A DNA stretch of 64,000 bases from NCBI GenBank assembly GCA_035690495.1, contig DASSKK010000003.1, forward strand, positions 142,992 to 206,991. The letters run 5' to 3'. The position numbers and the translations under genes were made by a program. Below are positions 43,439 through 53,648 of this stretch, piece after piece. Each line of letters opens with the position of its first letter. Positions within the stretch are counted from its first letter, which is position 1. This DNA is from DASSKK01 sp035690495. Lineage in GTDB: Bacteria > Actinomycetota > Actinomycetes > Propionibacteriales > Nocardioidaceae. The notes beneath the pieces are model-generated. The model saw only the letters and a program-made list of their open reading frames with translations, searched no databases and had not been told where the DNA came from.

Positions 43439-44143
43439 GTACCAGTTGTGGGACTGCTTGAACGACCAGGCGCCGCAGGGGGTGCCGTAGCTGCTGCGGA
43501 TGTACTCCAGACCCCAACGGATCTGGGTGGCCGCATTGGTCTGCCAGTCCGGGCCGGCGCTGGACATCTTGGAAGCCGGTAGCGCCTGCGGGATTCCGTA
43601 GGCCCCAGAGGACGCGTTGGTGGCGTGGATGTTCCACCCGCTCTCACTCATGTAGAGCGAGTCCAGGCAGCTGAACTGGTCGGCGGAGAAGCCGAACTGC
43701 GGCAGCAGTGCCCGGGCGATGTCGCGCGGGTCGCCGCTGGCCAGGTCCTCGGTCAGGGTCACCTGACCGCCGGAGTCCTGGTTGAGCGCCTTCTTCTTGT
43801 CCTGGTCGATGGGGGTACGTCGTGCCGAGCGGGACAGGTCGTGGGTCCGGTCGGAGAGGTCGACGTGTGCGGCCGCCCGGGCTCGGGCAGCACGGTCGTG
43901 CCGGCCGGTGTGGTCGTGGTGGGCGGTCGAGGCGGACAGCGACGCGGTGGCGCCGGCGGGCTCGCTGCCGCCCAGAGCGACCCCGGACGAGACCGCGACG
44001 CCGGTGACGGCGACGGCCACCCCGGAGGCCATCACGGTGTGCCGGATGCGGCGGGTCAGGACGGGTAGGACGGGCGAACGGTCGGCTCGGTGCTTGGCTC
44101 GGTGCTTCGGCACGTACTGCTCACGTGACACAGGGGGTCTCAT
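43436..44143 (-). CDS. Exported lytic-transglycosylase-like (SLT/APF-type) protein
   Basis: 235 residues. A long basic N-terminus with a hydrophobic stretch (VMASGVAVAVTGVAVSSGVALGG) suggests export, then a disordered His/Arg-rich linker, and a C-terminal lysozyme-like domain with SLYMSESGWNIHATNASSGAYGIPQ and WGLEYIRSSYGTPCGAW. The Glu of SESGW is the likely catalytic residue. Presumed role in peptidoglycan turnover, resembling aggregation-promoting/resuscitation factors. ATG 44143 is the likely start; no clear ribosome-binding site. The 148 nt upstream hold a GGGCA/TGCCC stem but no riboswitch that I can recognise. Confidence 0.78.
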   Translation of the reverse strand: MRPPVSREQYVPKHRAKHRADRSPVLPVLTRRIRHTVMASGVAVAVTGVAVSSGVALGGSEPAGATASLSASTAHHDHTGRHDRAARARAAAHVDLSDRTHDLSRSARRTPIDQDKKKALNQDSGGQVTLTEDLASGDPRDIARALLPQFGFSADQFSCLDSLYMSESGWNIHATNASSGAYGIPQALPASKMSSAGPDWQTNAATQIRWGLEYIRSSYGTPCGAWSFKQSHNWY

Positions 44144-44291
44144 CAAGTGATCGACTACGGGGCAGGCATCCACACGAGTGCCCGCGGCGTGAGGAACCCA
44201 CCACGAGCACCAAGGACGGCCTCCACCATGACGGATCGGCAGGGGAGGGCGCAACCTGAGCAATCAGGACCTGTGGATTCCATGCGCTGGT

Positions 44292-45683
44292 CTAGACCAC
44301 CAGGCTCTCCAGCATCTCGGTGACCAGCGCGGCGATCGGCGAGCGCTCGGAGCGGGTCAAGGTGACGTGCGCGAACAGCGGGTGCCCCTTGAGGCGCTCC
44401 ACCACGGCGACCACGCCGTCGTGCCGGCCGACGCGGAGGTTGTCGCGCTGGGCGACGTCGTGGGTGAGCACCACCTTGGAGTTCGCGCCGATCCGCGACA
44501 GCACCGTCAGCAGCACGTTGCGCTCCAGCGACTGCGCCTCGTCGACCACCACGAACGCGTCGTGCAGGGAGCGCCCGCGGATGTGGGTCAGCGGGAGCAC
44601 CTCCAGCATGTCCCGGTCGAGCACCTCCTCGATCACGTCGGGGCTGGTGAGCGCGCCGAGCGTGTCGAAGACCGCCTGGGCCCACGGCGACATCTTCTCC
44701 GACTCGCTGCCCGGCAGATAGCCCAGCTCCTGTCCGCCGACCGCGTAGAGCGGACGGAAGACCACCACCTTCTTGTGCTGGCGCCGCTCCATGACCGCCT
44801 CGAGTCCGGCGCACAGCGCCAGCGCGGACTTGCCGGTGCCGGCACGGCCGCCGAGGGAGACGATGCCGATCTCGGGGTCGAGCAGCATCTCCAGGGCGAT
44901 GCGCTGCTCCGCGGACCGGCCGTGGATGCCGAACGCCTCCCGGTCCCCGCGCACCAGGTGCACCCTCTTGTCCGCCTTCACCCGGCCCAGCGCGCTGCCG
45001 CGCTCGGAGAGCAGCACGAGGCCCGTGTGGCACGGCAGGTCGCGAGCGGCCTGGTCGTCGATGACGCCCTCGGCGTACAACGCGTCCACGTCGCCCCCCG
45101 ACAGCTCGAGCTCGGTCATCCCGGTCCAGCCGGACTCGACGGCGAGCTCGGCGAGGTACTCCTGCGCGTCGAGGCCGACCGCGGACGCCTTGATCCGCAT
45201 CGGCAGGTCCTTGGACACCAAGGTGACCGTGCTGCCCTCGTCGGCGAGGTTGCGCGCGACGGCGAGGATGCGCGAGTCGTTGTCGCCGAGCCGGAACCCG
45301 GAGGGCAGCGACCCGGGGTCGGTGTGGTTGAGCTCGACGCGGAGCGTGCCGCCGTCGTCCCCGACCGGCACCGGGTCGTCGAGCCTGCCGTTCCGCACCC
45401 GCAGCTCGTCGAGCGCCCGCAGCGCGGTCCGTGCGAAGTAACCGAGCTCGGGATGGTGCCGCTTGCCCTCCAGCTCGGTGATCACCACGACGGGGAGGAC
45501 GACCTCATGCTCCTCGAAACGGTGCAGGGCACCGGGGTCGGCGAGCAGGACACTGGTGTCGAGCACATAGGTTCGGACACCGGGCTTTCGCGGCGCTCTC
45601 ACGCGGGCCCGGCCGGCCGACGGGGTGGTCTTGGTTGCAGCCACGGCAGCGCATCCCCTTCGCAGACCGACGCGCGCACTCAC
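44292..45683 (-). CDS. PhoH-family ATPase with N-terminal PIN domain (PhoH2 type)
   Basis: 463 residues. Residues about 35-175 form a PIN nuclease domain (YVLDTSVLLADP, VVITELEGKRH, LGDNDSRILAVA). The C-terminal half is a PhoH P-loop ATPase with Walker A GGRAGTGKSALAL and Walker B VVVDEAQSL. PhoH2 proteins are reported to unwind and cleave RNA. GTG 45683 is taken as start, although the first 30 residues are not conserved; GTG near residue 15 is an alternative. A leader of about 150 nt with several hairpins lies upstream. Confidence 0.9.
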   Translation of the reverse strand: MSARVGLRRGCAAVAATKTTPSAGRARVRAPRKPGVRTYVLDTSVLLADPGALHRFEEHEVVLPVVVITELEGKRHHPELGYFARTALRALDELRVRNGRLDDPVPVGDDGGTLRVELNHTDPGSLPSGFRLGDNDSRILAVARNLADEGSTVTLVSKDLPMRIKASAVGLDAQEYLAELAVESGWTGMTELELSGGDVDALYAEGVIDDQAARDLPCHTGLVLLSERGSALGRVKADKRVHLVRGDREAFGIHGRSAEQRIALEMLLDPEIGIVSLGGRAGTGKSALALCAGLEAVMERRQHKKVVVFRPLYAVGGQELGYLPGSESEKMSPWAQAVFDTLGALTSPDVIEEVLDRDMLEVLPLTHIRGRSLHDAFVVVDEAQSLERNVLLTVLSRIGANSKVVLTHDVAQRDNLRVGRHDGVVAVVERLKGHPLFAHVTLTRSERSPIAALVTEMLESLVV

Positions 45684-45840
45684 GCCCCGGTCCTGTCAGC
45701 TCTCGCACGGACCGGGACCGGGCCCGAAGGTCCGAGTGCGGACTTCCGGCTTTCGCGTGGTCGTGACTTCTCACGAACGGGCCTCCCGGACGGCGAGCTT
45801 CCCCGCTCACCGTCACCGGCGACGATAGTTCGCGACCGGC
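45684..45840 (-). promoter_or_regulatory. Structured leader upstream of the PhoH gene
   Basis: On the minus strand, TATCGT near 45826-45831 could start a transcript about 140 nt before the gene. The leader folds into consecutive hairpins: GGTGAGC/GCTCGCC, TCGTGA/TCACGA (45761-45776, CTTC loop), GGAAGTCCG/CGGACCTTC, and a longer stem closing just before the start codon. No known riboswitch consensus recognised. Confidence 0.35.
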
Positions 45841-45856
45841 CGGGCCGGGTGCCCGA

Positions 45857-45908
45857 CACGCGGAGCGGCCGAGCGTCGACCGACGACAACGCCGCGAGGC
45901 GCCGCGTG
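45857..45908 (-). repeat. Hairpin element C (copy 3 of 3)
   Basis: CACGCGG (45857-45863) pairs with CCGCGTG (45902-45908), with an inner GCGGC/GCCGC stem. The core is GCGGCGTTGTCGTC on the minus strand, as in elements A and B. It begins 8 nt after the uppS stop. Shortest copy: it lacks the GCGCAC/GTGCGT arm. Confidence 0.7.
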
Positions 45909-45916
45909 GGGTGGCG

Positions 45917-46693
45917 CTAGAGGCCGTAGCGGCGGTTGCGTTGGGCATAGGCACGCACGGCACGCAGGAAGTCCACCCGCCGGAAGTCGGGCCAGTAGGC
46001 CTCGCAGAAGTAGTACTCGCTCTGCGCGCTCTGCCAGAGCAGGAACCCGCCGAGCCGCTGCTCGCCGGAGGTGCGGATCACCAGGTCCGGGTCCGGTTGC
46101 CCCTTCGTGTAGAGGTGCTCGGCGATGTGCTCGACGTCGAGGATCTCCGCGAGCTCCTCGATCGAGGTGCCCTTCGATGCCTGCTCCTGGAGCAGGGAGC
46201 GTACGGCGTCCGCGATCTCCCGGCGCCCGCCGTAGCCGACCGCGACGTTGACGATCATCCCGTCGACGTCCCGGGTCGCCTCCTCGGCCTCCTTGAGCCG
46301 CTCGCCGGTCGAGGTCGGCAGCAGGTCCAGCGAGCCGACCGGGTGCAGCCGCCAGCGCCGCTGCTCGGCCAGCGTGCTCACCGCGCCCTCGATCACCGCC
46401 ATCAGCCCCTGCAGCTGGTCTGCCGGACGGTTCAGGTTGTCGGTGGACAGCAGCCACAGCGTGACGACCTCCACGCCGAGCTCCTCGCACCAGTCCAGCA
46501 GGGGCTCGATGTTGGCCGCGCCGGCGCGGTATCCGTGCGTGGTGTCGGTCCCCACCCCCTTGGCCCAGCGGCGGTTGCCGTCGAGCATCACCCCCACGTG
46601 CTTGGGCAGCCCCTCGGTGGGCAGGCGGCGCATCAGTCTCGCCTCGTAGGCCGGGTAGAGCACCCGGCGTACACCTCGCTTCCAGTCCGCCAC
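45917..46693 (-). CDS. uppS: Isoprenyl transferase (undecaprenyl-PP-synthase family)
   Basis: Cis-prenyltransferase of 258 residues making a long-chain polyprenyl carrier for cell-wall precursors. Motifs: HVGVMLDGNRRWAKGVG with catalytic Asp, LWLLSTDNLNRP, NVAVGYGGRREI, and DLVIRTSGEQRLGGFLLWQ with the metal/diphosphate site. GTG 46693 is chosen because TACAGT lies exactly 6 nt before it; an open frame runs further upstream over the hemolysin III gene on the opposite strand and is not coding. It supplies a membrane carrier and draws on the same isoprenoid pool as the hopanoid operon. Confidence 0.94.
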   Translation of the reverse strand: MADWKRGVRRVLYPAYEARLMRRLPTEGLPKHVGVMLDGNRRWAKGVGTDTTHGYRAGAANIEPLLDWCEELGVEVVTLWLLSTDNLNRPADQLQGLMAVIEGAVSTLAEQRRWRLHPVGSLDLLPTSTGERLKEAEEATRDVDGMIVNVAVGYGGRREIADAVRSLLQEQASKGTSIEELAEILDVEHIAEHLYTKGQPDPDLVIRTSGEQRLGGFLLWQSAQSEYYFCEAYWPDFRRVDFLRAVRAYAQRNRRYGL

Positions 46694-46699
46694 CACTTC

Positions 46700-46705
46700 A
46701 CTGTA
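46700..46705 (-). promoter_or_regulatory. -10 box, leaderless uppS start
   Basis: TACAGT, 6 nt, GTG 46693 on the minus strand; divergent from the hemolysin III box 38 bp away. Confidence 0.55.
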
Positions 46706-46742
46706 CCGGCGGGATTCGCGAGTGGACGGGAGTCGGGGTGGG

Positions 46743-46748
46743 TACGGT
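46743..46748 (+). promoter_or_regulatory. -10 box, leaderless hemolysin III gene start
   Basis: TACGGT, 6 nt, GTG 46755. It excludes the upstream ATG 46722. Confidence 0.5.
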
Positions 46749-46754
46749 GGCCAT

Positions 46755-47441
46755 GTGATCGCGTCGACCCAGCAGCTCGGCGGGCAGGTCCGGGACCGGC
46801 TTGAGGAGTTCAGGCCCCGGCTGCGCGGCTGGCTGCACGCGGGCATCGCCCCGGTCACGCTGGCCGCCGGGATCGTGCTGGTGGTGCTGTCCCCGACCGC
46901 GGCGACCCGGACCGGCTCGGCGGTGTTCGCGAGCTCCGCACTGACGCTGTTCACGGTCTCGGCGTTCTACCACCGGGGCAAGTGGAGCCCCAAGGTGTGG
47001 CGGGTGCTGCGGCGGCTGGACCACGCCAACATCTTCGTGCTGATCGCGGGGAGCTGCACTCCCTTCACACTGCTGCTGCTGCAGGGCACCGACCGGGTGG
47101 TGCTGCTTTGTGTGGCGTGGGGCGGCGCGGCGCTCGGGGTCGGGTTCCGGATGCTGTGGAGCGACGCGCCCCGATGGCTCTACACGCCGATCTACCTGGC
47201 CCTGGGGTGGGCGTCGGTCTTCTTCTTCGGCGACTTCGTGCACTCCGCCGGCACCGCGGTGCTGGTGCTGATGTGCGTCGGCGGCGTGCTCTACACGCTG
47301 GGCGGGCTGGTCTACGGATTCCAGCGGCCGAACCCGTTCCCCCGCTGGTTCGGCTTCCACGAGGTGTTCCACGCCCTGACGATCATCGCGTTCGTCACCC
47401 ACTACGTCGGGGTGTCGATCGCGACGTACTCCCTGCGCTGA
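46755..47441 (+). CDS. Hemolysin III / PAQR family membrane protein
   Basis: 228-residue seven-helix membrane protein. Family landmarks are SAFYHRGKWSPKVWRVLRRL with the first metal-ligand His, LDHANIFVLIAGSCTPF and the C-terminal HEVFHALTIIAFVTHY with two more His. Despite the name, most members are not proven cytolysins; a zinc-dependent hydrolase or envelope role is inferred for the PAQR fold. GTG 46755 follows a leaderless promoter pattern. Confidence 0.92.
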   Translation: MIASTQQLGGQVRDRLEEFRPRLRGWLHAGIAPVTLAAGIVLVVLSPTAATRTGSAVFASSALTLFTVSAFYHRGKWSPKVWRVLRRLDHANIFVLIAGSCTPFTLLLLQGTDRVVLLCVAWGGAALGVGFRMLWSDAPRWLYTPIYLALGWASVFFFGDFVHSAGTAVLVLMCVGGVLYTLGGLVYGFQRPNPFPRWFGFHEVFHALTIIAFVTHYVGVSIATYSLR

Positions 47442-47492
47442 ACCGGTCCAGACGACTTCCCGACAACTCTGGACTGCCGTGGACGGCGGGGT

Positions 47493-47498
47493 TACCGT
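47493..47498 (+). promoter_or_regulatory. -10 box of a short transcript
   Basis: TACCGT with TGGACT at 47470-47475, 17 nt upstream (4 of 6 matching TTGACA). It would give a transcript of about 125 nt ending at the hairpin 47598-47630. Confidence 0.35.
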
Positions 47499-47537
47499 CG
47501 AAGGACATTTCCTGCGAAGGGACGGAGGTGTGCAGCC

Positions 47538-47579
47538 ATGTCACCCACTCGATCCCACCACGAGCCGGAAGGACCGTGA
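47538..47579 (+). CDS. Tiny ORF, 13 residues
   Basis: ATG 47538 follows GGAGGTG at 7 nt, a strong ribosome-binding site, and reads MSPTRSHHEPEGP to TGA 47577-47579. A second tiny ORF starts in its stop (GTGA overlap). No protein family is known for this size. It may be a real micropeptide or a decoy for attenuation; the short transcript with its own promoter and terminator suggests a gene unit. Evidence is only positional. Confidence 0.3.
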   Translation: MSPTRSHHEPEGP

Positions 47580-47614
47580 GTCGCACGAGGAAGATGCAGA
47601 AGGGGAAGGCGTGA
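47576..47614 (+). CDS. Tiny basic ORF, 12 residues
   Basis: GTG 47576 overlaps the stop of the first tiny ORF by 4 bp and reads VSRTRKMQKGKA, ending with TGA in the loop of the terminator hairpin. A very basic dodecapeptide, if translated. Not similar to a known ribosomal protein or leader peptide that I recognise. Support is the coupling and the strong upstream ribosome-binding site; low confidence. Confidence 0.25.
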   Translation: MSRTRKMQKGKA

Positions 47615-47630
47615 CGCGCCTTCCCCTTCT
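47598..47630 (+). terminator. Perfect 14-bp stem terminator
   Basis: AGAAGGGGAAGGCG (47598-47611) and CGCCTTCCCCTTCT (47617-47630) form a perfect stem with a 5-nt loop. The stop of the convergent DUF255 gene lies 15 nt beyond. The strongest intrinsic-type hairpin in the window. Confidence 0.7.
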
Positions 47631-47645
47631 CCGTGTCGGGGGCGC

Positions 47646-49682
<2,037 letters not shown>

Positions 49683-49689
49683 GCTCCCC

Positions 49690-49695
49690 ACGCTA
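49690..49695 (-). promoter_or_regulatory. -10 box, DUF255 gene
   Basis: TAGCGT, 7 nt, GTG 49682 on the minus strand. Confidence 0.45.
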
Positions 49696-49758
49696 GCCCG
49701 TACCCCTCTGACTGCCTGGACCCGATTGATACACGAAGCAGATTCTCGGGCCTTCGCT

Positions 49759-49800
49759 GGTTCCTGAGGTGCGAGGAGCGCAGCGACGAGCCTCGAAACC
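49759..49800. repeat. 42-bp imperfect palindrome at the island edge
   Basis: Begins GGTTCCTGAGG and ends CCTCGAAACC, with GAGGAGCGCAGCGACGAG in the middle. It is the last sequence before the integrase gene. It could be part of an attachment site or a dispersed intergenic repeat; no second copy is present in the window. Confidence 0.55.
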
Positions 49801-49816
49801 AAGGAAGTGATCCTAG

Positions 49817-51222
49817 GTGGCGAACCACAAGGAGCCCACGCTGCTCGCGCAGGGCAAGGCGAGCACCCTGGGCGGGAGCACTCGCCCGTGGCGGGTGCGT
49901 CTCTACGCCCCGGAGCCCGGCGGCACGAAGTACCAGGTGATGTTCCGCGCGCCCTCTGGCGAGGGCAAGCCATGGAAGCGGGTCCTCCGGCGCGCGAACT
50001 CCGACGAGGAAGCGCGCAAGCTCTTCGCGCAAGCCGAGGCCGCGCCGGACACCGAGAAGGAGCTGCCTGTCAGCGCCGATGTCCGCGCCTCCCGCACCAT
50101 CCGCGTGCTTGGCGAGGCGTACATCGAGGACAGCTTGGAACGCGGCAAGCAGCCGCGGACGATGGAGGGGCCCGTGTCCCAACTCAACGCCCACATCTTG
50201 CCCACCACTGGCGACGTGCCGGTGACGAAGTGGCGGGTCGAGCAAAGCCGCATGGTGATGGAGAAGGGTTCCAAGACGCTGTTCTCTCATCGGGGGCGCG
50301 AGGACCTGCGCGGACAGCTCGCCGCGATGCGGAAACTCGCGTGGCGCTTGGGCCGGCTCGACCGGTCGATCGATCCGCTCGACGGCTTGGAGATCGGACG
50401 CGCCAACCTGTTGCACGGAGCGACGGCGCGGTACGTCGACCCGCGCCTGCGTCCGGAGACCCGTCAGGTGAAGGCGATGGCGGCCGCCGCCGATCTCTTG
50501 TGCGGGCCGGATGGCACCGATCCGCTGAAGACGCGACTCCGGCTCTTCGGGACGAAGATCCGCGTGGCCGGATTCGGCGGCCTACGCCTCGGCGAGCAGA
50601 ACGCACTCCGCGCGATCGACGTCTTCTTCGAGCACGGCTACGTCCACGTCAACGGCTCGTGGATCACCCCGCGTAGGGCGTCGGGCTTCCGCGGCCCAGT
50701 GAAGAACCACACGCTCCACGAGGTGCCGCTACCTAAGTCCTTGATGCACGGCGAACTGCTCCCCCGCGTCGCGGTGCTCTTTGGCCTGCCGGCGGATGCG
50801 GCCTTGCAGCGGATACTCAACGCTCAGGAGGAGGAGCGCCAGCTCCGGGCGTCCCTGGCACAGCGGGAAAGGGACCGCAACCTCGCGTGGTGGAACTACC
50901 CCATCCCTCCCGAGCACGAGCCGTGGCTCTTCGTCGACACCGTGACCGGCTGCCGGTGAAGCCAGAGATGCACAACGAGCGCTGGCACCGCGTGCGCGCG
51001 TGAGTCGAGGAGAACGACCCCGACAACGCCTGGCCGCGCACGATCGTCTACCGCAACCTCCGCCACCACGCCGCGACCAAGTGGTTCCACGAAGAGCTCG
51101 GCGAACCCTGGGAGGTGGTCGCGCAGTACCTCGGCGACAAGCTCACCACCGTCCTCAACCACTACGTCCGCGCCGGCGAGGACGCCCTCCGCGACTCGGT
51201 CGACAAGCTCGCTACGCGATGA
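49817..51222 (+). pseudogene. Tyrosine recombinase (integrase), frameshifted and interrupted
   Basis: The first frame gives 380 residues from GTG 49817: an N-terminal AP2/SAM-like DNA-binding region, then the catalytic-core start with RVAGFGGLRLGEQNAL carrying the first Arg. It stops at 50957. The remaining core is in another frame: RNLRHHAATKWFHEELG (box II His/Arg) and VVAQYLGDKLTTVLNHYVR with the nucleophile Tyr, ending TGA 51220-51222. The break is a missing base near 50950, and a TGA at 51001-51003 adds a stop. The two pieces together equal a normal integrase of about 468 residues, so the island can probably no longer excise itself unless another integrase helps. A double assembly error is possible but unlikely. 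Confidence 0.82.
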
Positions 51223-51372
51223 GTCGCTGGCGGCGAGTGGAGGGCGCAGAGAGGCCAAGTCCCGCAATCGCGCCACGACCAAGGGGGCCGAGCGACTACC
51301 TTTGGAAAGGCCGCTGATGCCTGCGCGGGCGGCCAGTTGTTCTGCGCAGGTCATTGTCAGGAGAGTGGAACG

Positions 51373-51996
51373 TTGTCGCTGGTGAAGTCGAAGCAGCGTG
51401 TGGCAGACCACGGGGAGGTGTTCACCCCTGACTGGCTGGTGGAGGCGATGCTCGACCTAGTGAAGGGCGAGTCCGAGCGCATCGACTCCCGGTTCCTCGA
51501 GCCAGCGTGCGGATCGGGCAACTTCCTGGTAAAGGTTCTGGCTCGCAAACTGGCCACGGTCGAGGCCAATTACGGCAAGAGCGAGTTCGAGAAGCGCAAC
51601 TTCGCCCTGCTGGGCCTCATGTGCATCTACGGCATCGAACTACTGCCGGACAACATCGCCGACTGTCGTCAGAACATGCTCGAGATATTCGACCAATTCC
51701 TCGGACTGACTCCCGACGAGGACCTGCACCGAGCAGCCGCCCACGTGCTGAGCCAGAACATCGTCCACGGCGACGCCATGACCATGCTCAACAGCCTCGG
51801 AGCGGCCATCACGTTCCCCGAGTGGGGCTACCTGGGCAAGGGCAAGTTCCAGCGCCGCGACTTCCGGCTCGACACCCTCACGCAGATGAGCACCTTCAGC
51901 GAGGAAGACACGCTCTTCGCCGACCTCGACAAACACGAGGTCTTCACACCGGCGAAGAGCTACCCAACGATGACCGTGGCGGAGCTGGCGGCATGA
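51373..51996 (+). CDS. N6-adenine methyltransferase-type protein (short, SAM-binding half)
   Basis: 207 residues, likely from TTG 51373 behind AGGAGA at a good distance. Starts SLVKSKQRVADHGEVFTPDWLV, like type I M subunits, then the SAM motif LEPACGSGNFLVKVL and an IVHGDAMTML motif III-like strand. The NPPY target-base motif is absent; the protein ends shortly after. It may work as one half of a split or heterodimeric methyltransferase with the next protein, which starts in a 4-bp overlap. First gene of the four-gene defence-like operon. A -10-like CTACCTTTGG run lies about 70 nt upstream. Confidence 0.78.
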   Translation: MSLVKSKQRVADHGEVFTPDWLVEAMLDLVKGESERIDSRFLEPACGSGNFLVKVLARKLATVEANYGKSEFEKRNFALLGLMCIYGIELLPDNIADCRQNMLEIFDQFLGLTPDEDLHRAAAHVLSQNIVHGDAMTMLNSLGAAITFPEWGYLGKGKFQRRDFRLDTLTQMSTFSEEDTLFADLDKHEVFTPAKSYPTMTVAELAA

Positions 51997-53648
51997 GCAC
52001 CACGCAGGCCGCCTTCTCCGTTCGAGGGCACAACCCTGACGTGCTCGACTGCATCGCCAACCTCTCCAACGACGAGGTGTTCACTCCTCCGGAGATCGCC
52101 AACCGGATGCTCGACACCGTTACTGCGGCCTGGGCAGAGGCTCACGACGGCGAGAGCCTCTGGGCCAACCCAGAAGTGCGCTTCCTCGACCCCTTTACCA
52201 AGTCGGGCGTGTTTCTCAGGGAGATCACGCGACGCCTCACGGACGGTCTCGAGGACAAGATCCCTGATCTCGAGAAACGCGTTGATCACATCCTTTCCAC
52301 GCAAGTCTTCGGCATCGCCATCACGCACCTTACGAGCCTCCTGGCCCGCCGCAGCGTGTACTGCTCGAAGTGGGCCAACGGGGAGCACTCCATCGCGACG
52401 TCATTCGACACCGACCACGGCAACATCTGGTTCGAGCCGATCGAGCACACGTGGGTGGGCGGCACCGAGTCGGTCATCACGGCCGACGATCAAGGTAACG
52501 AGATCAGGAAGTTCACCAACGGCAAGTGCAAACACTGCGGCGCGACACAGAAGGCGTTGGACCGTGGTGACGGCATGGAGACGCACGCCTACGCCTTCAT
52601 CCACACGGACGACATCAAGGCTCGGGTCGCCGAGCTGTTTGGAGACGACATGCAGTTCGACGTCATCATCGGCAACCCGCCGTACCAACTCCAGTCGGAC
52701 GGCGGCACCCGAGACGTCCCGATCTACCAGCTCTTCGTGGAGCAGGCGAAGAAGCTCGGCCCGCGGTACCTCACGATGGTCATTCCGTCGCGCTGGATGG
52801 CTGGGGGCCTTGGGCTGTCGGATTTCCGCAAGCGGATGCTGGGTGACCGACACATCCGGGACCTCGTCGACTACCCGAACGCCGCTGAGATCTTCCCATC
52901 AGTCGGGATCAACGGCGGCGCTTGCTACTTCTTTTGGGACGCTTCGCACGACGGCGACTGCAATGTGTCGTCAGTGCGGGCTGGGGAAGTCATCGGCCCG
53001 ACACTGCGCTCGCTGGACGAATTCGACGTGCTCGTGCGAGACGCCCGAGCGGTCGACATCCTGCGGAAGGTTCTCAAGCACGACGAGGTGCCCGTCAACA
53101 AGATCCTGGCCCGGGACAAGGAGTTCGGCTGGACATCCAACTTCGACGGGTTCCACGGGTCAGAGCAGCCCGGCGATGTTCCGATCTACTACATCCGGAC
53201 GATGAAGCGGAGCCGGGGCTACATCGCGCGCGGCGAAGTCACCAAGAGCACCCACCTCATCGACACCTGGAAGTTACTAGTCCCGAAGGTCGGCTCCGGG
53301 CGTGAGCGGGAGAAGAGCGGCGTGGACCTCGTATTGGGGCCGTCTCAGATCGTGCCGTCACCGTCAGTCTGCACCCAGTCGTTCCTGTTCTTCTACGTGT
53401 CTTCCAAAGACGAAGCAGAGAGCCTTCGGTCGTACTACGCGACGCGGTTCTTCCGCTTCCTGGTGGCGCTGCGGAAGATCACCCAGGATGCTACGCATTC
53501 GACTTATCGCTGGGTGCCGATGCAGACGTGGGACCGCACCTGGACCGACGCCGACCTGTACGCCAAGTACGGCATCACCGACGCGGAGCAGGCGTTCATC
53601 GAGTCCTTGATCCGGCCGATGGAGGTCGCAGGCGAGGGGATCGACTGA
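51993..53648 (+). CDS. Eco57I-type N6-adenine methyltransferase
   Basis: 551 residues with NDEVFTPPEIANRMLD at the N-terminus, a SAM motif FLDPFTKSGVFLREI, a half-zinc-ribbon-like KCKHCGATQ, and the catalytic IIGNPPYQL at about residue 227, followed by MVIPSRWMAGGLGLSDFRKRML. The C-terminal part resembles the target-recognition region of Eco57I-type enzymes. It starts inside the stop of the short methyltransferase and ends one base into the next start, so the genes are coupled. No PD-(D/E)XK motif seen, so cleavage is assigned to the later proteins. Confidence 0.85.
   Translation: MSTTQAAFSVRGHNPDVLDCIANLSNDEVFTPPEIANRMLDTVTAAWAEAHDGESLWANPEVRFLDPFTKSGVFLREITRRLTDGLEDKIPDLEKRVDHILSTQVFGIAITHLTSLLARRSVYCSKWANGEHSIATSFDTDHGNIWFEPIEHTWVGGTESVITADDQGNEIRKFTNGKCKHCGATQKALDRGDGMETHAYAFIHTDDIKARVAELFGDDMQFDVIIGNPPYQLQSDGGTRDVPIYQLFVEQAKKLGPRYLTMVIPSRWMAGGLGLSDFRKRMLGDRHIRDLVDYPNAAEIFPSVGINGGACYFFWDASHDGDCNVSSVRAGEVIGPTLRSLDEFDVLVRDARAVDILRKVLKHDEVPVNKILARDKEFGWTSNFDGFHGSEQPGDVPIYYIRTMKRSRGYIARGEVTKSTHLIDTWKLLVPKVGSGREREKSGVDLVLGPSQIVPSPSVCTQSFLFFYVSSKDEAESLRSYYATRFFRFLVALRKITQDATHSTYRWVPMQTWDRTWTDADLYAKYGITDAEQAFIESLIRPMEVAGEGID

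Noticed and set aside
44144..44291. Possible c-di-AMP (ydaO) riboswitch before the transglycosylase-like gene
   Set aside because: That riboswitch often precedes cell-wall hydrolase genes in actinobacteria, but its conserved blocks (GGGGGTGAAT, AACCCGTCAGCTAACC) are not present here.
45684..45840. Cobalamin or c-di-GMP riboswitch in the PhoH leader
   Set aside because: A GCGAAAGC stretch looked suggestive, but neither consensus could be matched around it.
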